Assembly: GCF_001602095.1 (NCBI RefSeq)
Contig: NZ_CP014991.1
Coordinates: 372,001 to 436,000, forward strand
Direction of reading: 5' to 3'
DNA length: 64,000 bases
From: Helicobacter himalayensis
GTDB lineage: Bacteria; Campylobacterota; Campylobacteria; Campylobacterales; Helicobacteraceae
The notes beneath the pieces were generated by a model that was not told the origin of the DNA, ran no database searches, and saw only the letters and a program-made list of their open reading frames with translations. Shown here one piece after another: positions 36,227 to 45,144 of this stretch; positions within the stretch are counted from its first letter, which is position 1, and each line of letters begins with the position of its first letter. The position numbers and the translations under genes were made by a program.

Positions 36227-37654
36227 TTATTTTAAGATAATTGTTTTTATACCATTGCGCGAATACACAAGGATTCTCTTGTTTTTATTTTTAAACTTTG
36301 CTAAAGCGTTGGTGAAATTTGCAGGTTTTGTAATATTTATATCTTCAATCTGCGCGATAATATCCCCTAATGCGAAGCCAGCTTTTTGCGCTAGCGAGCC
36401 GTTTTTAACTTCTGTTACCACTACGCCCTGTACCTCATTTGGCACTGCGTATTTTTGACGCAAAGTGTTTGTAAGCTCACTTATGCCCAAGCCTTCAATG
36501 CTGTGCTGGCTTTTTTGAGAATCTTGTGAAGGTTCAGGATTTCTCCCGCTTCTTGTATCATCACTTAACTCACTAAGCATAGCTTGCGTGGTGCGTATTT
36601 GCTTATCGCGGATATATTTTATTGTTATCTGTTCTTTTGGAGAAAGCATACCAATGGCGTTTTTGAGGTCTTGAGGGCTTTGGATTTTCTTGCCATTTAC
36701 TTCTATGACTAAGTCCCACACCATAAGCCCAGCTTTTGCTGCAGGGGAATCTTTTTCAATGCTTATAAGCAATGCACCCTCTTTTTGCCCATAGCTATCT
36801 TGCAAATCCTCGCTCACATCTTGAATCCCAACGCCCAAATAACCACGCTTAATCGATCCTTTTTCAATAAGCTCTTTTGCGATTTTTTTTGCCATATCAG
36901 AAGGGATTGCAAAACCTATGCCGTGATTCCCACCTGTGCGCGAAATAATGGCGGTATTTATCCCAATAAGTGCGCCACGAGAATCCACCAACGCCCCGCC
37001 AGAATTCCCCGGATTTATCGAAGCATCAGTTTGGATGAAGTCCTCGTAGTCATTGACGCCTATGTCACTTTTATTGAGCGCAGAGACGATTCCTTGTGTG
37101 ACAGATTCTCCAACGCCAAAAGGATTGCCGATAGCAAAGACAACATCGCCTACTTGCACCTCGCTACTTTGTGCAAATGTGATTGAGGATAAGTCATTTT
37201 TTTCAATCTTAATCACTGCAATATCACTGCGAGAATCCGAGCCTATCAGCTTTGCGGTGTATTCTTTTGAATTCCCAGAAAGTGAAACAAGAATCTTATC
37301 TGCACCCTCGATTACATGGTGATTTGTGATGATATAGCCATCATTTGAGATAATCACACCACTTCCCAAAGAGCGTTCCATTCTATCGCGTGGGATTTGC
37401 CCATACACATCGCCAAAAAACTGCTGGAAAAAAGGGTCATCAAACATCGGGTGATTTGGAATGCTATTTGAAATCTGCTTTTGTGTGGAAATATTTACCA
37501 CCGCCTTTGTTGATTCTTGCAAAAAAGAGGCATAAGAATGAATGCTTTTATCCGAAGTGCTTGGATTTATGCGATTTTGCACGCTTGGGGCGGATTTAAA
37601 ATCAATACCTTGCAATGCTGTAAAAATACTTAGAAAAATAAGAAAATATTTCAT
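36227..37654 (-). CDS. htrA: Periplasmic serine protease HtrA (DegP/Do family)
   Basis: Quality-control protease and chaperone of the periplasm; in Helicobacter and Campylobacter it is also secreted and cleaves host E-cadherin. Signal peptide about residues 1-16. Catalytic triad His113 (TNHHVIEG), Asp144 (SRSDIAV), Ser218 (NPGNSGG). Two PDZ domains follow (about 265-360 and 385-470). 475 residues, as HP1019. A TACAAT -10 box lies about 55 bases upstream on the same strand, and AAGGAG precedes the ATG. Chemotaxis genes cheR and cheB follow. Confidence 0.96.
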   Translation of the reverse strand: MKYFLIFLSIFTALQGIDFKSAPSVQNRINPSTSDKSIHSYASFLQESTKAVVNISTQKQISNSIPNHPMFDDPFFQQFFGDVYGQIPRDRMERSLGSGVIISNDGYIITNHHVIEGADKILVSLSGNSKEYTAKLIGSDSRSDIAVIKIEKNDLSSITFAQSSEVQVGDVVFAIGNPFGVGESVTQGIVSALNKSDIGVNDYEDFIQTDASINPGNSGGALVDSRGALIGINTAIISRTGGNHGIGFAIPSDMAKKIAKELIEKGSIKRGYLGVGIQDVSEDLQDSYGQKEGALLISIEKDSPAAKAGLMVWDLVIEVNGKKIQSPQDLKNAIGMLSPKEQITIKYIRDKQIRTTQAMLSELSDDTRSGRNPEPSQDSQKSQHSIEGLGISELTNTLRQKYAVPNEVQGVVVTEVKNGSLAQKAGFALGDIIAQIEDINITKPANFTNALAKFKNKNKRILVYSRNGIKTIILK

Positions 37655-37709
37655 TTTGAAAACTCCTTAGTGCTGAAAATATTTGCAAGTGTTTTAATGC
37701 AAAAGCGGG

Positions 37710-37715
37710 ATTGTA
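37710..37715 (-). promoter_or_regulatory. -10 element of htrA
   Basis: Minus-strand TACAAT followed by CCCGC in the 111-base gap between the glycosyltransferase gene and htrA. Confidence 0.45.
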
Positions 37716-37765
37716 ATGTGCATTCTTAAATAATTGGCAAAAATACTTCTTGCGCGCTTTTAGTC

Positions 37766-38863
37766 CTAACGCGTTTTGCTTAAATCTATTAAGAGCTTTT
37801 CCCAAAGGCTTAGAATCTTTGCTTTGCTGAATTTTTCCTGCACGTTTTTTTTTGCATTTTCGCCAAAGCTTTGACGCAAGGATTTATCTTTCATAAGCGT
37901 TATAAGCGCGTTTGCAAAGCCTTGCAAATCATTATCTTGCAAAAGAAAGCCATTTTTTTGGGTGGCAATAATATCTTTTGGACCAGTTTGAACATCAAAG
38001 GCAACGCAAGGCAGACCAAAACCTTGAGATTCTAAAAGCACCATAGGAAATCCCTCTATGTGGCTTGTCATCACATAAATACTTGCATTGAGATATTCTT
38101 TTTGTATTTCTTTTGTGAAGGGTTTTAATACTACACATTCTTGCAGACAGAGACTTTCAATCTTAGATTCTAAAATATTTTTTAGCGTGCCATCACCAAC
38201 GATATAAAGTTTCCATTCCTTTAAATCTTTGTCCTTTTTAACTTGCGCCCATATATCAAGCAAACGCAAGAAGCCTTTTGGGTCATTGCTTTCCATACGC
38301 CCGATACTAAGCACGATTTTATTTTCTAGTATTGCGTGAGATTGTGGAATTGTAGGTAAAAAGTTTGGAATACATACGACATTTTTATGCTCTGTTTGCA
38401 AAAGGTTTTTATGAGAGTTTGTTAGCGCGATAAGTGCATCAAAACGCTTGTTGCGCTTTGAGTTTTTTTGAGAGAAAAGATGTAAAATCTTGTAATAGCG
38501 CGCATTGCCAAATTTCAAAAAAGGAGTGAAAATAAAGTCATTGCAAATAATCACAAAATCTTTTCTGTATTTCCACGCAATGCGCGTAGAAAGGATAAAT
38601 TTATGAATATTTTTTTTGTAAATTCTTATGAAAAGATTATCTTTAGATTTTTGTAAAAAATCTTTCTCACCTTTCAAAAAAAGAAAAAATAACTTTACTT
38701 GCGGATTAAGCGCGTAGGGCAGATTCTCGCTTCCTCTATAAAAACTTAGAATCTCTACATTATAACCAGCTTCCACAAAGGCATTGGCGAGATTTACCAC
38801 TACGCGCTCCAATCCGCCAAAAATGCTTATGTCTGCAATGGTTAGGAGGATTTTTGTTTTCAA
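37766..38863 (-). CDS. Glycosyltransferase family 4-type enzyme
   Basis: GT-B-fold retaining glycosyltransferase, probably acting on lipopolysaccharide or another surface glycan at the cytoplasmic face of the membrane. The N-terminal domain starts KTKILLTIADISIFGGLERVV (split here as KTKILLTIADIS and GGLERVVVNLANAF), where the GG loop binds the acceptor. The C-terminal domain has LSIGRMESNDPKG near 200, LYIVGDGTLK near 233, and the E-x7-E motif EGFPMVLLESQGFGLP near 285. The start is TTG 38863, with TTGGAG a few bases before; the frame continues 5 codons upstream. About 365 residues. The sugar and acceptor are unknown, and no other glycan genes are adjacent. Confidence 0.82.
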   Translation of the reverse strand: MKTKILLTIADISIFGGLERVVVNLANAFVEAGYNVEILSFYRGSENLPYALNPQVKLFFLFLKGEKDFLQKSKDNLFIRIYKKNIHKFILSTRIAWKYRKDFVIICNDFIFTPFLKFGNARYYKILHLFSQKNSKRNKRFDALIALTNSHKNLLQTEHKNVVCIPNFLPTIPQSHAILENKIVLSIGRMESNDPKGFLRLLDIWAQVKKDKDLKEWKLYIVGDGTLKNILESKIESLCLQECVVLKPFTKEIQKEYLNASIYVMTSHIEGFPMVLLESQGFGLPCVAFDVQTGPKDIIATQKNGFLLQDNDLQGFANALITLMKDKSLRQSFGENAKKNVQEKFSKAKILSLWEKLLIDLSKTR

Positions 38864-38958
38864 GCAATCTCCAAGCAATTTCTTTGTTGTAAAAATTTAA
38901 ATGTAAGTTTTGCAGTGTAGCAAAATACACCTTTTGTAATTTTTAAGCTTAAATGCAA

Positions 38959-38964
38959 TAGAAT
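38959..38964 (+). promoter_or_regulatory. -10 element of nusA
   Basis: TAGAAT in GCAATAGAATTCTAG, about 70 bases before the nusA ATG; diverges from the glycosyltransferase gene. Confidence 0.5.
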
Positions 38965-39034
38965 TCTAGTCCTCACAAAGCGCAAAATCACATAAATCCA
39001 AAGAGTTTCAATGTTTAAGGAGCGAAAATAGCGA

Positions 39035-40216
39035 ATGGAAAAAATTTTAGACATTATAGATATGATAGCGTATGAAAAGGGCATAGAGCCTCAAATCGTG
39101 TATGACATTGTGCGTAACAACATTATTCGTGTGGCAAAAGAAGAGATTAACGAAGCGTATGATTATTTTGTCGAAAAGGACGCCAAAACACGCTCGCTCA
39201 AGCTGTTTTATAAGGTTTTGGTGTGTGCTGATGATGATGAGCGTTTGAAAGTTGAGAATCCAAGCTTTGTGGGAATTTCAAAGGCAAAAGAAGCTGGTGA
39301 AGTCGCTGTGGGCGATATTTTGGAATATGAAATAAGCTTAGATTCTATGAAACGAGGGGCGATTAATAAGCTTTTTTTGAATCTTGAAATAGGCTTGCAG
39401 CGTCAAATTGAAGATCAAATTTTCGCAGATTTAAATTCCAAACTCAATCACATAGTCGCAGGTGTTGTCGTAGGTGTGGATAAGGAAGAAAATACTTTTG
39501 TAGAAATTAGCGGTATTCGCGCGATTTTAGCCAAAAAGCACCGCATTAAAGGAGAATCTTTTAAAAACGGGCAGACAATTAGAGCACTCTTAAAGTTTGT
39601 GGGATTTGCGCGCGGTGGCATTAAACTAGAGCTTTCGCGCACTGCGCCAAAGTTTTTGGAGGAATTGCTCACGCTTGAAGTACCAGAGCTCAAGGATGGG
39701 GAGATATATATTCATAAAAGCGCGAGGATTCCCGGTGCGCGCGCAAAGATAGCAGTTTATACAAATAACGCAAGGATTGACCCAATTGGTTGCTGTGTTG
39801 GTGTCAAAGGCGTGCGGATTAATGCAGTTAGTAGCGAACTTCACGGCGAAAATATTGATTGTATCGAATACACGCAATCACGCGAAATGTTTATCGCACG
39901 CGCACTTGCCCCCGCACAAGTGCTAAGCGTCAAAATCCAAAAAGCCCAAAATGACGCGCAAAACACACAGGCAGAAAATCTCGAAAAAACTTCAGAATCT
40001 AAACTAAAAGATAAGGCAATCGTGCAGATTACGAGTGACCAAAAAAGCAAGGCTATCGGCAAAAGCGGAATTAATGTTCGTTTGGCAAGTATGCTTTGTG
40101 ATTGTGAGATTGAGCTGCAAGAAATAGGCGAAAATGCTCCACGAGATGCCCTAATACAACGCGAGCAGGCACAAAAAATAGGAATTGACGCACTGCAATC
40201 GCTCTTTAAAAGCTAA
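39035..40216 (+). CDS. nusA: Transcription termination/antitermination factor NusA
   Basis: RNA-polymerase-associated factor for pausing, termination and antitermination. The N-terminal polymerase-binding domain (residues 1-120) is followed by an S1 domain (about 135-200) and two KH domains (GCCVGVKGVRINAV near 250; QKSKAIGKSGINVRLA near 330). 393 residues, as HP1514, without the C-terminal acidic repeats of the enterobacterial protein. An insert between KH1 and KH2 (about 295-325, Asn/Gln/Lys-rich) is low-complexity. ATG at 39035 follows AAGGAG by about 12 bases. Confidence 0.96.
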   Translation: MEKILDIIDMIAYEKGIEPQIVYDIVRNNIIRVAKEEINEAYDYFVEKDAKTRSLKLFYKVLVCADDDERLKVENPSFVGISKAKEAGEVAVGDILEYEISLDSMKRGAINKLFLNLEIGLQRQIEDQIFADLNSKLNHIVAGVVVGVDKEENTFVEISGIRAILAKKHRIKGESFKNGQTIRALLKFVGFARGGIKLELSRTAPKFLEELLTLEVPELKDGEIYIHKSARIPGARAKIAVYTNNARIDPIGCCVGVKGVRINAVSSELHGENIDCIEYTQSREMFIARALAPAQVLSVKIQKAQNDAQNTQAENLEKTSESKLKDKAIVQITSDQKSKAIGKSGINVRLASMLCDCEIELQEIGENAPRDALIQREQAQKIGIDALQSLFKS

Positions 40217-40254
40217 AGGGCAAATGTTGTTTTAAAAAACCAAAAGGAGAGAAT

Positions 40255-41373
40255 ATGCTACTTTTTACCCCCGGACCAACACCCATTCCAGAATCTATCC
40301 GTATGGCGATGAGCGTGCCTACACTGCACCACCGCACGCCAGAGTTTGAGGCGATTTTTGCACGCGTGAGAGAGGAGCTAAAAGCATTGCTTAAAATGCC
40401 AGAAGTCCTATTGCTAGCAAGTAGCGGAAGTGGCGCAATGGAGGCGTGTGTGAGGACTTTTGCGCGTAAAAAAATGCTAAGTGTGAATTGTGGCAAATTT
40501 GGCGAGCGCTTTGGCAAAATCGCACAAAGTTACAATATCCCTTTTACCGAGATTACTCACACTTGGGACACGCCAGCAAGCGCGCAAGAGATTTTACAGA
40601 CTTTTCAAAACGACAATGAGCTAGATTGTCTTTGTGTGCAAATGTGTGAATCTGCGGGCGGTTTGCGCCACCCGGTGGAGGAAATCACAAAGGTACTAAA
40701 AAGCTACAATCCCGAAATTATGGTGGTGGTGGATTCTATTACCGCAATGGGTGTTGAGCCAATTGACACGACACATATTGATGCGCTTATCGGTGGCTCG
40801 CAAAAGGCATTTATGCTTCCGCCGGGGTTAAGCATTATCGGGCTTTCAGATTCTGCACTCAAAGTAGTGGAATCGCATAGCACGGGCTTTTATTTTAATC
40901 TCAAAACCGAGCTAAAAAATCAAGTCAAAAATACCACCGCTTGGACTGCGCCAACGACTATCATTCAAGGGCTTGATAAGTATTTTGCGCTTGTGAAAGA
41001 ATATGGTGGGATTGAAAGAATCTATAATTTCACGCGTGCGCGCTCACTTGCCACAAATGAGGCATTAAGCGCGCTAGGGCTTAAGATTTATCCCAAAAGC
41101 CCAGCATTAGCAATGAGCGCGATTTATGATGAGAAACACGCCAAAGATTTGCGCAAAATCCTTAAGAACGACTTTGGCATTAACGCCGCTGGCGGGCAAG
41201 ATCATTTAAAAAATTCTCTTGTGCGCTTTAATCATATGGGATTAATTGAAATTTATGAAAGCGCGTGGGTGCTAAATGCCGTGGAGCTAGCTTTGCAAAA
41301 GCTAGGAATACGCAAATTTGATGGGCTTGGCAATAGTGTGTTTGTCAAAAAATATTACGAGTTGCTAGGGTAA
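40255..41373 (+). CDS. Class V PLP-dependent aminotransferase
   Basis: Alanine-glyoxylate/serine-pyruvate aminotransferase-like enzyme, HP0736 type. Begins LLFTPGPTPIPESIR; substrate and cofactor motifs include ASSGSGAMEA near residue 60, VDSITAMGVEP near 160, and the PLP lysine in GGSQKAFMLPPG near 185. The C-terminal part ends with the conserved arginine in NSLVRFNHMG. 372 residues. Possible roles are serine or glyoxylate metabolism, or a substitute for SerC; the sequence cannot decide. ATG follows AAAGGAG. miaA follows after 32 bases. Confidence 0.88.
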   Translation: MLLFTPGPTPIPESIRMAMSVPTLHHRTPEFEAIFARVREELKALLKMPEVLLLASSGSGAMEACVRTFARKKMLSVNCGKFGERFGKIAQSYNIPFTEITHTWDTPASAQEILQTFQNDNELDCLCVQMCESAGGLRHPVEEITKVLKSYNPEIMVVVDSITAMGVEPIDTTHIDALIGGSQKAFMLPPGLSIIGLSDSALKVVESHSTGFYFNLKTELKNQVKNTTAWTAPTTIIQGLDKYFALVKEYGGIERIYNFTRARSLATNEALSALGLKIYPKSPALAMSAIYDEKHAKDLRKILKNDFGINAAGGQDHLKNSLVRFNHMGLIEIYESAWVLNAVELALQKLGIRKFDGLGNSVFVKKYYELLG

Positions 41374-41405
41374 TTTTTAACGCGCGCAATGCAAGAGATT
41401 GTGAA

Positions 41406-42392
41406 ATGCAAAAAAAATGGGCGCAAAAGATTCTGAATCCTCCAAAAATAATCGCGATTCTTGGTGCGAGTGCTAGCGGGAAAAGTGCCTTGGGGCTTGA
41501 GTTGGCAAAGGCACATAATGGCGCGATTTTCTCACTTGATTCTCTAAGTATTTATAAACATATTAATATCGCCTCTGCAAAGCCTACAAACGCGGAGTTG
41601 CGGGAAGTTAAGCATTATGCAATTGATGTGCTAGAGCCGCATTTGCCCTGCAATGCTATGACTTTTTGGAATCTGCTTACAAGCGCATTTGAGCAAACAA
41701 GCGCGCAGGGAAAAAAAGCACTTTTTATCGTTGGTGGCAGTAGTTTTTATCTCAAAAGTATGCTTGAAGGCTTAAGCCCACAACCCCAGATAAATGCGCA
41801 ATTGCGCGCGGAAGTGCAAGAAAAAATACGCGTTTTAAGTGCACCTTATGAGTTTTTGGCGCGCATTGATGGTGAGTTTGCGCTCACAATCAAGCCAAAT
41901 GATACTTATCGCTTGCAAAAGGCACTGGAAATCTATTTTGCGACAAACCTACCTCCAAGCGCATATTTTAGGGCAAATCCAAAGCAAAAGCACCAACTAT
42001 TAGAGAATCTCGCGATTTTTGTGCTTTCACTTCCGCGCGATGAGATTATTAGGCGCATAAAGGAGCGCACGCAAAAAATGCTAGATTCTGGCTTGCTTGA
42101 AGAAGTTGCGTTTTTAGCAAAAAAATATCCCCTAGATTCTCAAGCTTTGCGCGCCATAGGGATTAAGGAATGTTTAGAGTTTTTGGGCTATCAAAATGCA
42201 CAAAGTCTAAAAACACCCCAAGGCACGCAAGATTCCCAAAAAAAGAATCTCCAAGACTTATGCGCGCTAATCTCTACGCACACTTCCCAGCTAGCCAAGC
42301 GACAAAGCACCTTCAATCGCACGCAGTTTGGGAATGCGTATTTTGGCTCAAGCGCGCAAATTGTCAAAGAGATTGCGCAAATTCTTAAATGA
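41406..42392 (+). CDS. miaA: tRNA dimethylallyltransferase
   Basis: Transfers the dimethylallyl group to A37 of tRNAs reading UNN codons; MiaB in this window then adds the methylthio group. P-loop GASASGKSAL near residues 19-28, DSLSIYKHINIASAKP near 45-60 (substrate loop), GGSSFYLKSMLEG near 117, and the C-terminal SQLAKRQSTFNRTQF motif. 328 residues. A 25-residue stretch near 262-290 (SLKTPQGTQDSQKK) is a non-conserved insert. The 3' end is followed closely by the type III methylase remnant. Confidence 0.95.
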   Translation: MQKKWAQKILNPPKIIAILGASASGKSALGLELAKAHNGAIFSLDSLSIYKHINIASAKPTNAELREVKHYAIDVLEPHLPCNAMTFWNLLTSAFEQTSAQGKKALFIVGGSSFYLKSMLEGLSPQPQINAQLRAEVQEKIRVLSAPYEFLARIDGEFALTIKPNDTYRLQKALEIYFATNLPPSAYFRANPKQKHQLLENLAIFVLSLPRDEIIRRIKERTQKMLDSGLLEEVAFLAKKYPLDSQALRAIGIKECLEFLGYQNAQSLKTPQGTQDSQKKNLQDLCALISTHTSQLAKRQSTFNRTQFGNAYFGSSAQIVKEIAQILK

Positions 42393-42413
42393 CTACATTA
42401 AGAAGGAGTAAAA

Positions 42414-42649
42414 ATGCAAGACAAAGTTTCTTTAACCGAGCTTAAGGAAGAGCAAATAAAAAAGCTAAGGCAAATTTTTTGATAAAACTCATACAAAACG
42501 CAGAATCTAGAGAAGATGTGCTAAGTTTAAGTGCGCTTGGGATAGCCTATAAGCGCACGGGCTTTCACTTTGATGTGCGATTAGAAAAGAGTGACAGGAC
42601 GATAAAGTATTTTGTAAAAAATGAAAAACCAATGCAGTGTTTTGTTTGA
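42414..42649 (+). pseudogene. 5' stump of a type III restriction-system methyltransferase gene (mod)
   Basis: ATG 42414, preceded by AAGGAG, encodes MQDKVSLTELKEEQIKKLRQ and stops at 42480-42482 after a T6 run. One more T would join it to a second frame (42479-42649): LIQNAESREDVLSLSALGIA, then YKRTGFHFDVRLEKSDRTIK. This matches, from memory, the N-terminal region of Helicobacter type III Mod proteins (pattern NA..REDVL..LG..Y..TG..FD.RLEK...TIKYF). Everything after about 75 residues, including the DPPY methylase motifs, is gone, and the type II system starts 42 bases on. The intact ribosome site shows it is the real 5' end. Confidence 0.7.
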
Positions 42650-42690
42650 TAAAATATTATTAAAATTTTTAAAATATAAGGTTTGCAATA

Positions 42691-45144
42691 ATGCTACAAG
42701 GTGAAGCTTTAACATACATTTCACTTTTCTCATCGGCAGGGGTTGGTTGCTATGGATTTAAAGAAGCTGGATTTGAGTGTATTGCTACAAATGAAATACT
42801 AGAAAAAAGACTAAAAATCCAAAAACTTAATTGCAAATGCAGATATGAAAGTGGCTATATATTAGGTGATATAAAAAAACAAGAAATTAAAAACCTAATT
42901 TTTAATCAAATTGACTTTTATAAAAAATTAGGGAACGATAAAGTTGATGTGCTGGTGGCTACCCCACCTTGTCAAGGTATGAGTGTAGCAAATCACAAAA
43001 AAAGCCACAATGAAATTGAACGCAATTCCCTAGTTGTTGAGAGTGTTGAGCTTATAGGACAAATTAAGCCAAGATTTTTTATTTTAGAAAATGTTGCAAG
43101 TTTTTACAAAACAGGGTGTGTAGATAAAAATGGGGATATTGTGGCAATCGGCGATATGATAGAAAGAAGTTTGTGTAAAGAATATTCAATTTATAATGAA
43201 GTGCTAAATTTTAAAAATTATGGAGCAAATTCAAGTAGGACAAGAACTTTAGTAATAGGCGTTTGCAAAGAGCTTAAAAACTATATCACGCCTTTGGAGC
43301 TATTTCCAAAATACAGCAAAGAAAAAACATTGAAACAAGTTATTGCGCATCACAAATCTCTAGAATGGGGAGAATATGATACAAAAGACTTTTATCATAG
43401 TTTTAGAATCTATCCACAAAATATGCGTGAATGGATAAAGGATATAAAAGAAGGGCAAAGTGCATTTGATAATAGAGAACCAAGTAAAAGACCGCATAAA
43501 ATAGAAAATGGAAAAATTATAGAAAATGCTAATAAAAATGGTGATAAATATACAAGACAGAAATGGGATAGTGTAGCTCCCTGTATTCACACACGAAACG
43601 ACCAAATGGCTTCGCAAAATACAATCCACCCAAAAGATGATAGGGTATTTTCCATAAGAGAGCTTATGGATATAATGAATATACCCCATAACTTTCAATG
43701 GCTTTCTTTTGAGTTAGACTATCTTAATTCTTTAAGCAATAATGAGAAACGCAAAATATCAAAGCAAAATGAGATGAATATAAGACAAAGCATAGGTGAA
43801 GCAGTGCCAACCATTATTTTTAGTCAAATTGCAAATAATATTAAAAAATTTATGAAATTAAAGAATCTTAGTAATAAGGAAATAAAAAATTTAATCACAA
43901 GCCATAATTTGCAAGATTTCAATAATCTAAAAAACTTCATAGAGAAAAATAGGGCAATTTTATCACAAGCCACATTATCAGATATAGCAGAAATATCAAA
44001 TATGCAAAGAACTCAAAATTCCGCCTATTTTACTAACAAATTTATTCTTAATGAGATTGCTAAAACTCTACCCATTTTTGATAAAGATTCTATTGATATT
44101 ATTGAGCCTAGTGCTGGTTGTGGAAATTTTTTACCTATAATTTTTAAAAAATATGAAAATGTTAAACAAGTCAATTTAAGAATTATTGACATAGATTCTA
44201 GAAGTTTGCAAATTTTAAAAATTATTTACGAAAATCAAGCACCAAAAAATTTTAACCTAGAATTTGTTTGCGATGATTTTTTGCATTTTAACTGCAATAA
44301 TATAGATTTGGTAATTGGCAATCCACCATTTAGCAAAATGAAAGGTAAAAATTTCGCATTTTTATTTTTAGAAAAATCACTAAAAATAGCCGATAAAGTA
44401 TCAATGGTAATGCCAAAGAATCTTCTTAATACAAAAGAATATGAGACACTGCGACTTCAGCTGGAGAAAAAAGGTGTTAAAGCTATCCTAGATTTTGGGG
44501 AGCTTGGTTTTAATGGGGTTTTAATAGAAACAATAAGCATAACAACAGACAAATCAAAGGAAATACAAATCAAATCTTTACCTATGGGTTTAAATACATT
44601 GCAAAAGCATTCTTATGTTTTTGATAAAAAATTGCCCTATTGGGTTATTTATAGAAATGAATTTTTTGATAGTATATTTAAAACTTTGGAGTGCGGTATT
44701 TTTGAATCTTTTAGGGATAGACAATTAACTAACAGCAATACAAGCACGATGAAAAATGATATACAAGTTATTAAGTCTCGCAATATTAATGATAATGGCA
44801 ACATTATATCAATACAAGGATATGATAGCTACATATCAAAAGATAATTTATCTTTATTTAAAGTTTTTGAATTTTTAGATAGAGATGATGTTTATCTTAC
44901 TCCAAATATGACTTATAATCCAAGATTGATACAAAAACAAAAGGGCTATGTCGTAAATGGCTCTGTGGCAATTTTGATTCCTAAAAAAACAATCAGTCTT
45001 ACAAAAAAACAATTAGGCTATATCGCAAGCGATGAGTTTAGAAAATTCTATAAAATCGCACGCAATTATCAAACTAGAACACTCAATATTGATAGCACAA
45101 GTTGTTTTTGGTTTGGTATCAAAAGGGGTAAAAATGAAAAATGA
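42691..45144 (+). CDS. Fused cytosine-C5 and adenine-N6 DNA methyltransferase (M.HpyAV-like)
   Basis: One polypeptide of 817 residues that should methylate both strands of an asymmetric site. Residues 1-390 are an m5C methylase: SAM loop LFSSAGVGCYGF (motif I), catalytic ATPPCQGMS (IV), ENVASF (VI), NSSRTR (VIII), GEAVP (X). Residues about 450-640 are a gamma-type N6-adenine methylase: EPSAGCGNF (I) then VIGNPPFSK (IV); the rest is a likely target-recognition region. H. pylori HP0054 (M.HpyAV, site CCTTC) has this rare fusion and is next to an HNH nuclease, as here. The region is clearly richer in A+T than its neighbours, pointing to transfer. The nuclease start overlaps its end by 11 bases. 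Confidence 0.9.
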   Translation: MLQGEALTYISLFSSAGVGCYGFKEAGFECIATNEILEKRLKIQKLNCKCRYESGYILGDIKKQEIKNLIFNQIDFYKKLGNDKVDVLVATPPCQGMSVANHKKSHNEIERNSLVVESVELIGQIKPRFFILENVASFYKTGCVDKNGDIVAIGDMIERSLCKEYSIYNEVLNFKNYGANSSRTRTLVIGVCKELKNYITPLELFPKYSKEKTLKQVIAHHKSLEWGEYDTKDFYHSFRIYPQNMREWIKDIKEGQSAFDNREPSKRPHKIENGKIIENANKNGDKYTRQKWDSVAPCIHTRNDQMASQNTIHPKDDRVFSIRELMDIMNIPHNFQWLSFELDYLNSLSNNEKRKISKQNEMNIRQSIGEAVPTIIFSQIANNIKKFMKLKNLSNKEIKNLITSHNLQDFNNLKNFIEKNRAILSQATLSDIAEISNMQRTQNSAYFTNKFILNEIAKTLPIFDKDSIDIIEPSAGCGNFLPIIFKKYENVKQVNLRIIDIDSRSLQILKIIYENQAPKNFNLEFVCDDFLHFNCNNIDLVIGNPPFSKMKGKNFAFLFLEKSLKIADKVSMVMPKNLLNTKEYETLRLQLEKKGVKAILDFGELGFNGVLIETISITTDKSKEIQIKSLPMGLNTLQKHSYVFDKKLPYWVIYRNEFFDSIFKTLECGIFESFRDRQLTNSNTSTMKNDIQVIKSRNINDNGNIISIQGYDSYISKDNLSLFKVFEFLDRDDVYLTPNMTYNPRLIQKQKGYVVNGSVAILIPKKTISLTKKQLGYIASDEFRKFYKIARNYQTRTLNIDSTSCFWFGIKRGKNEK

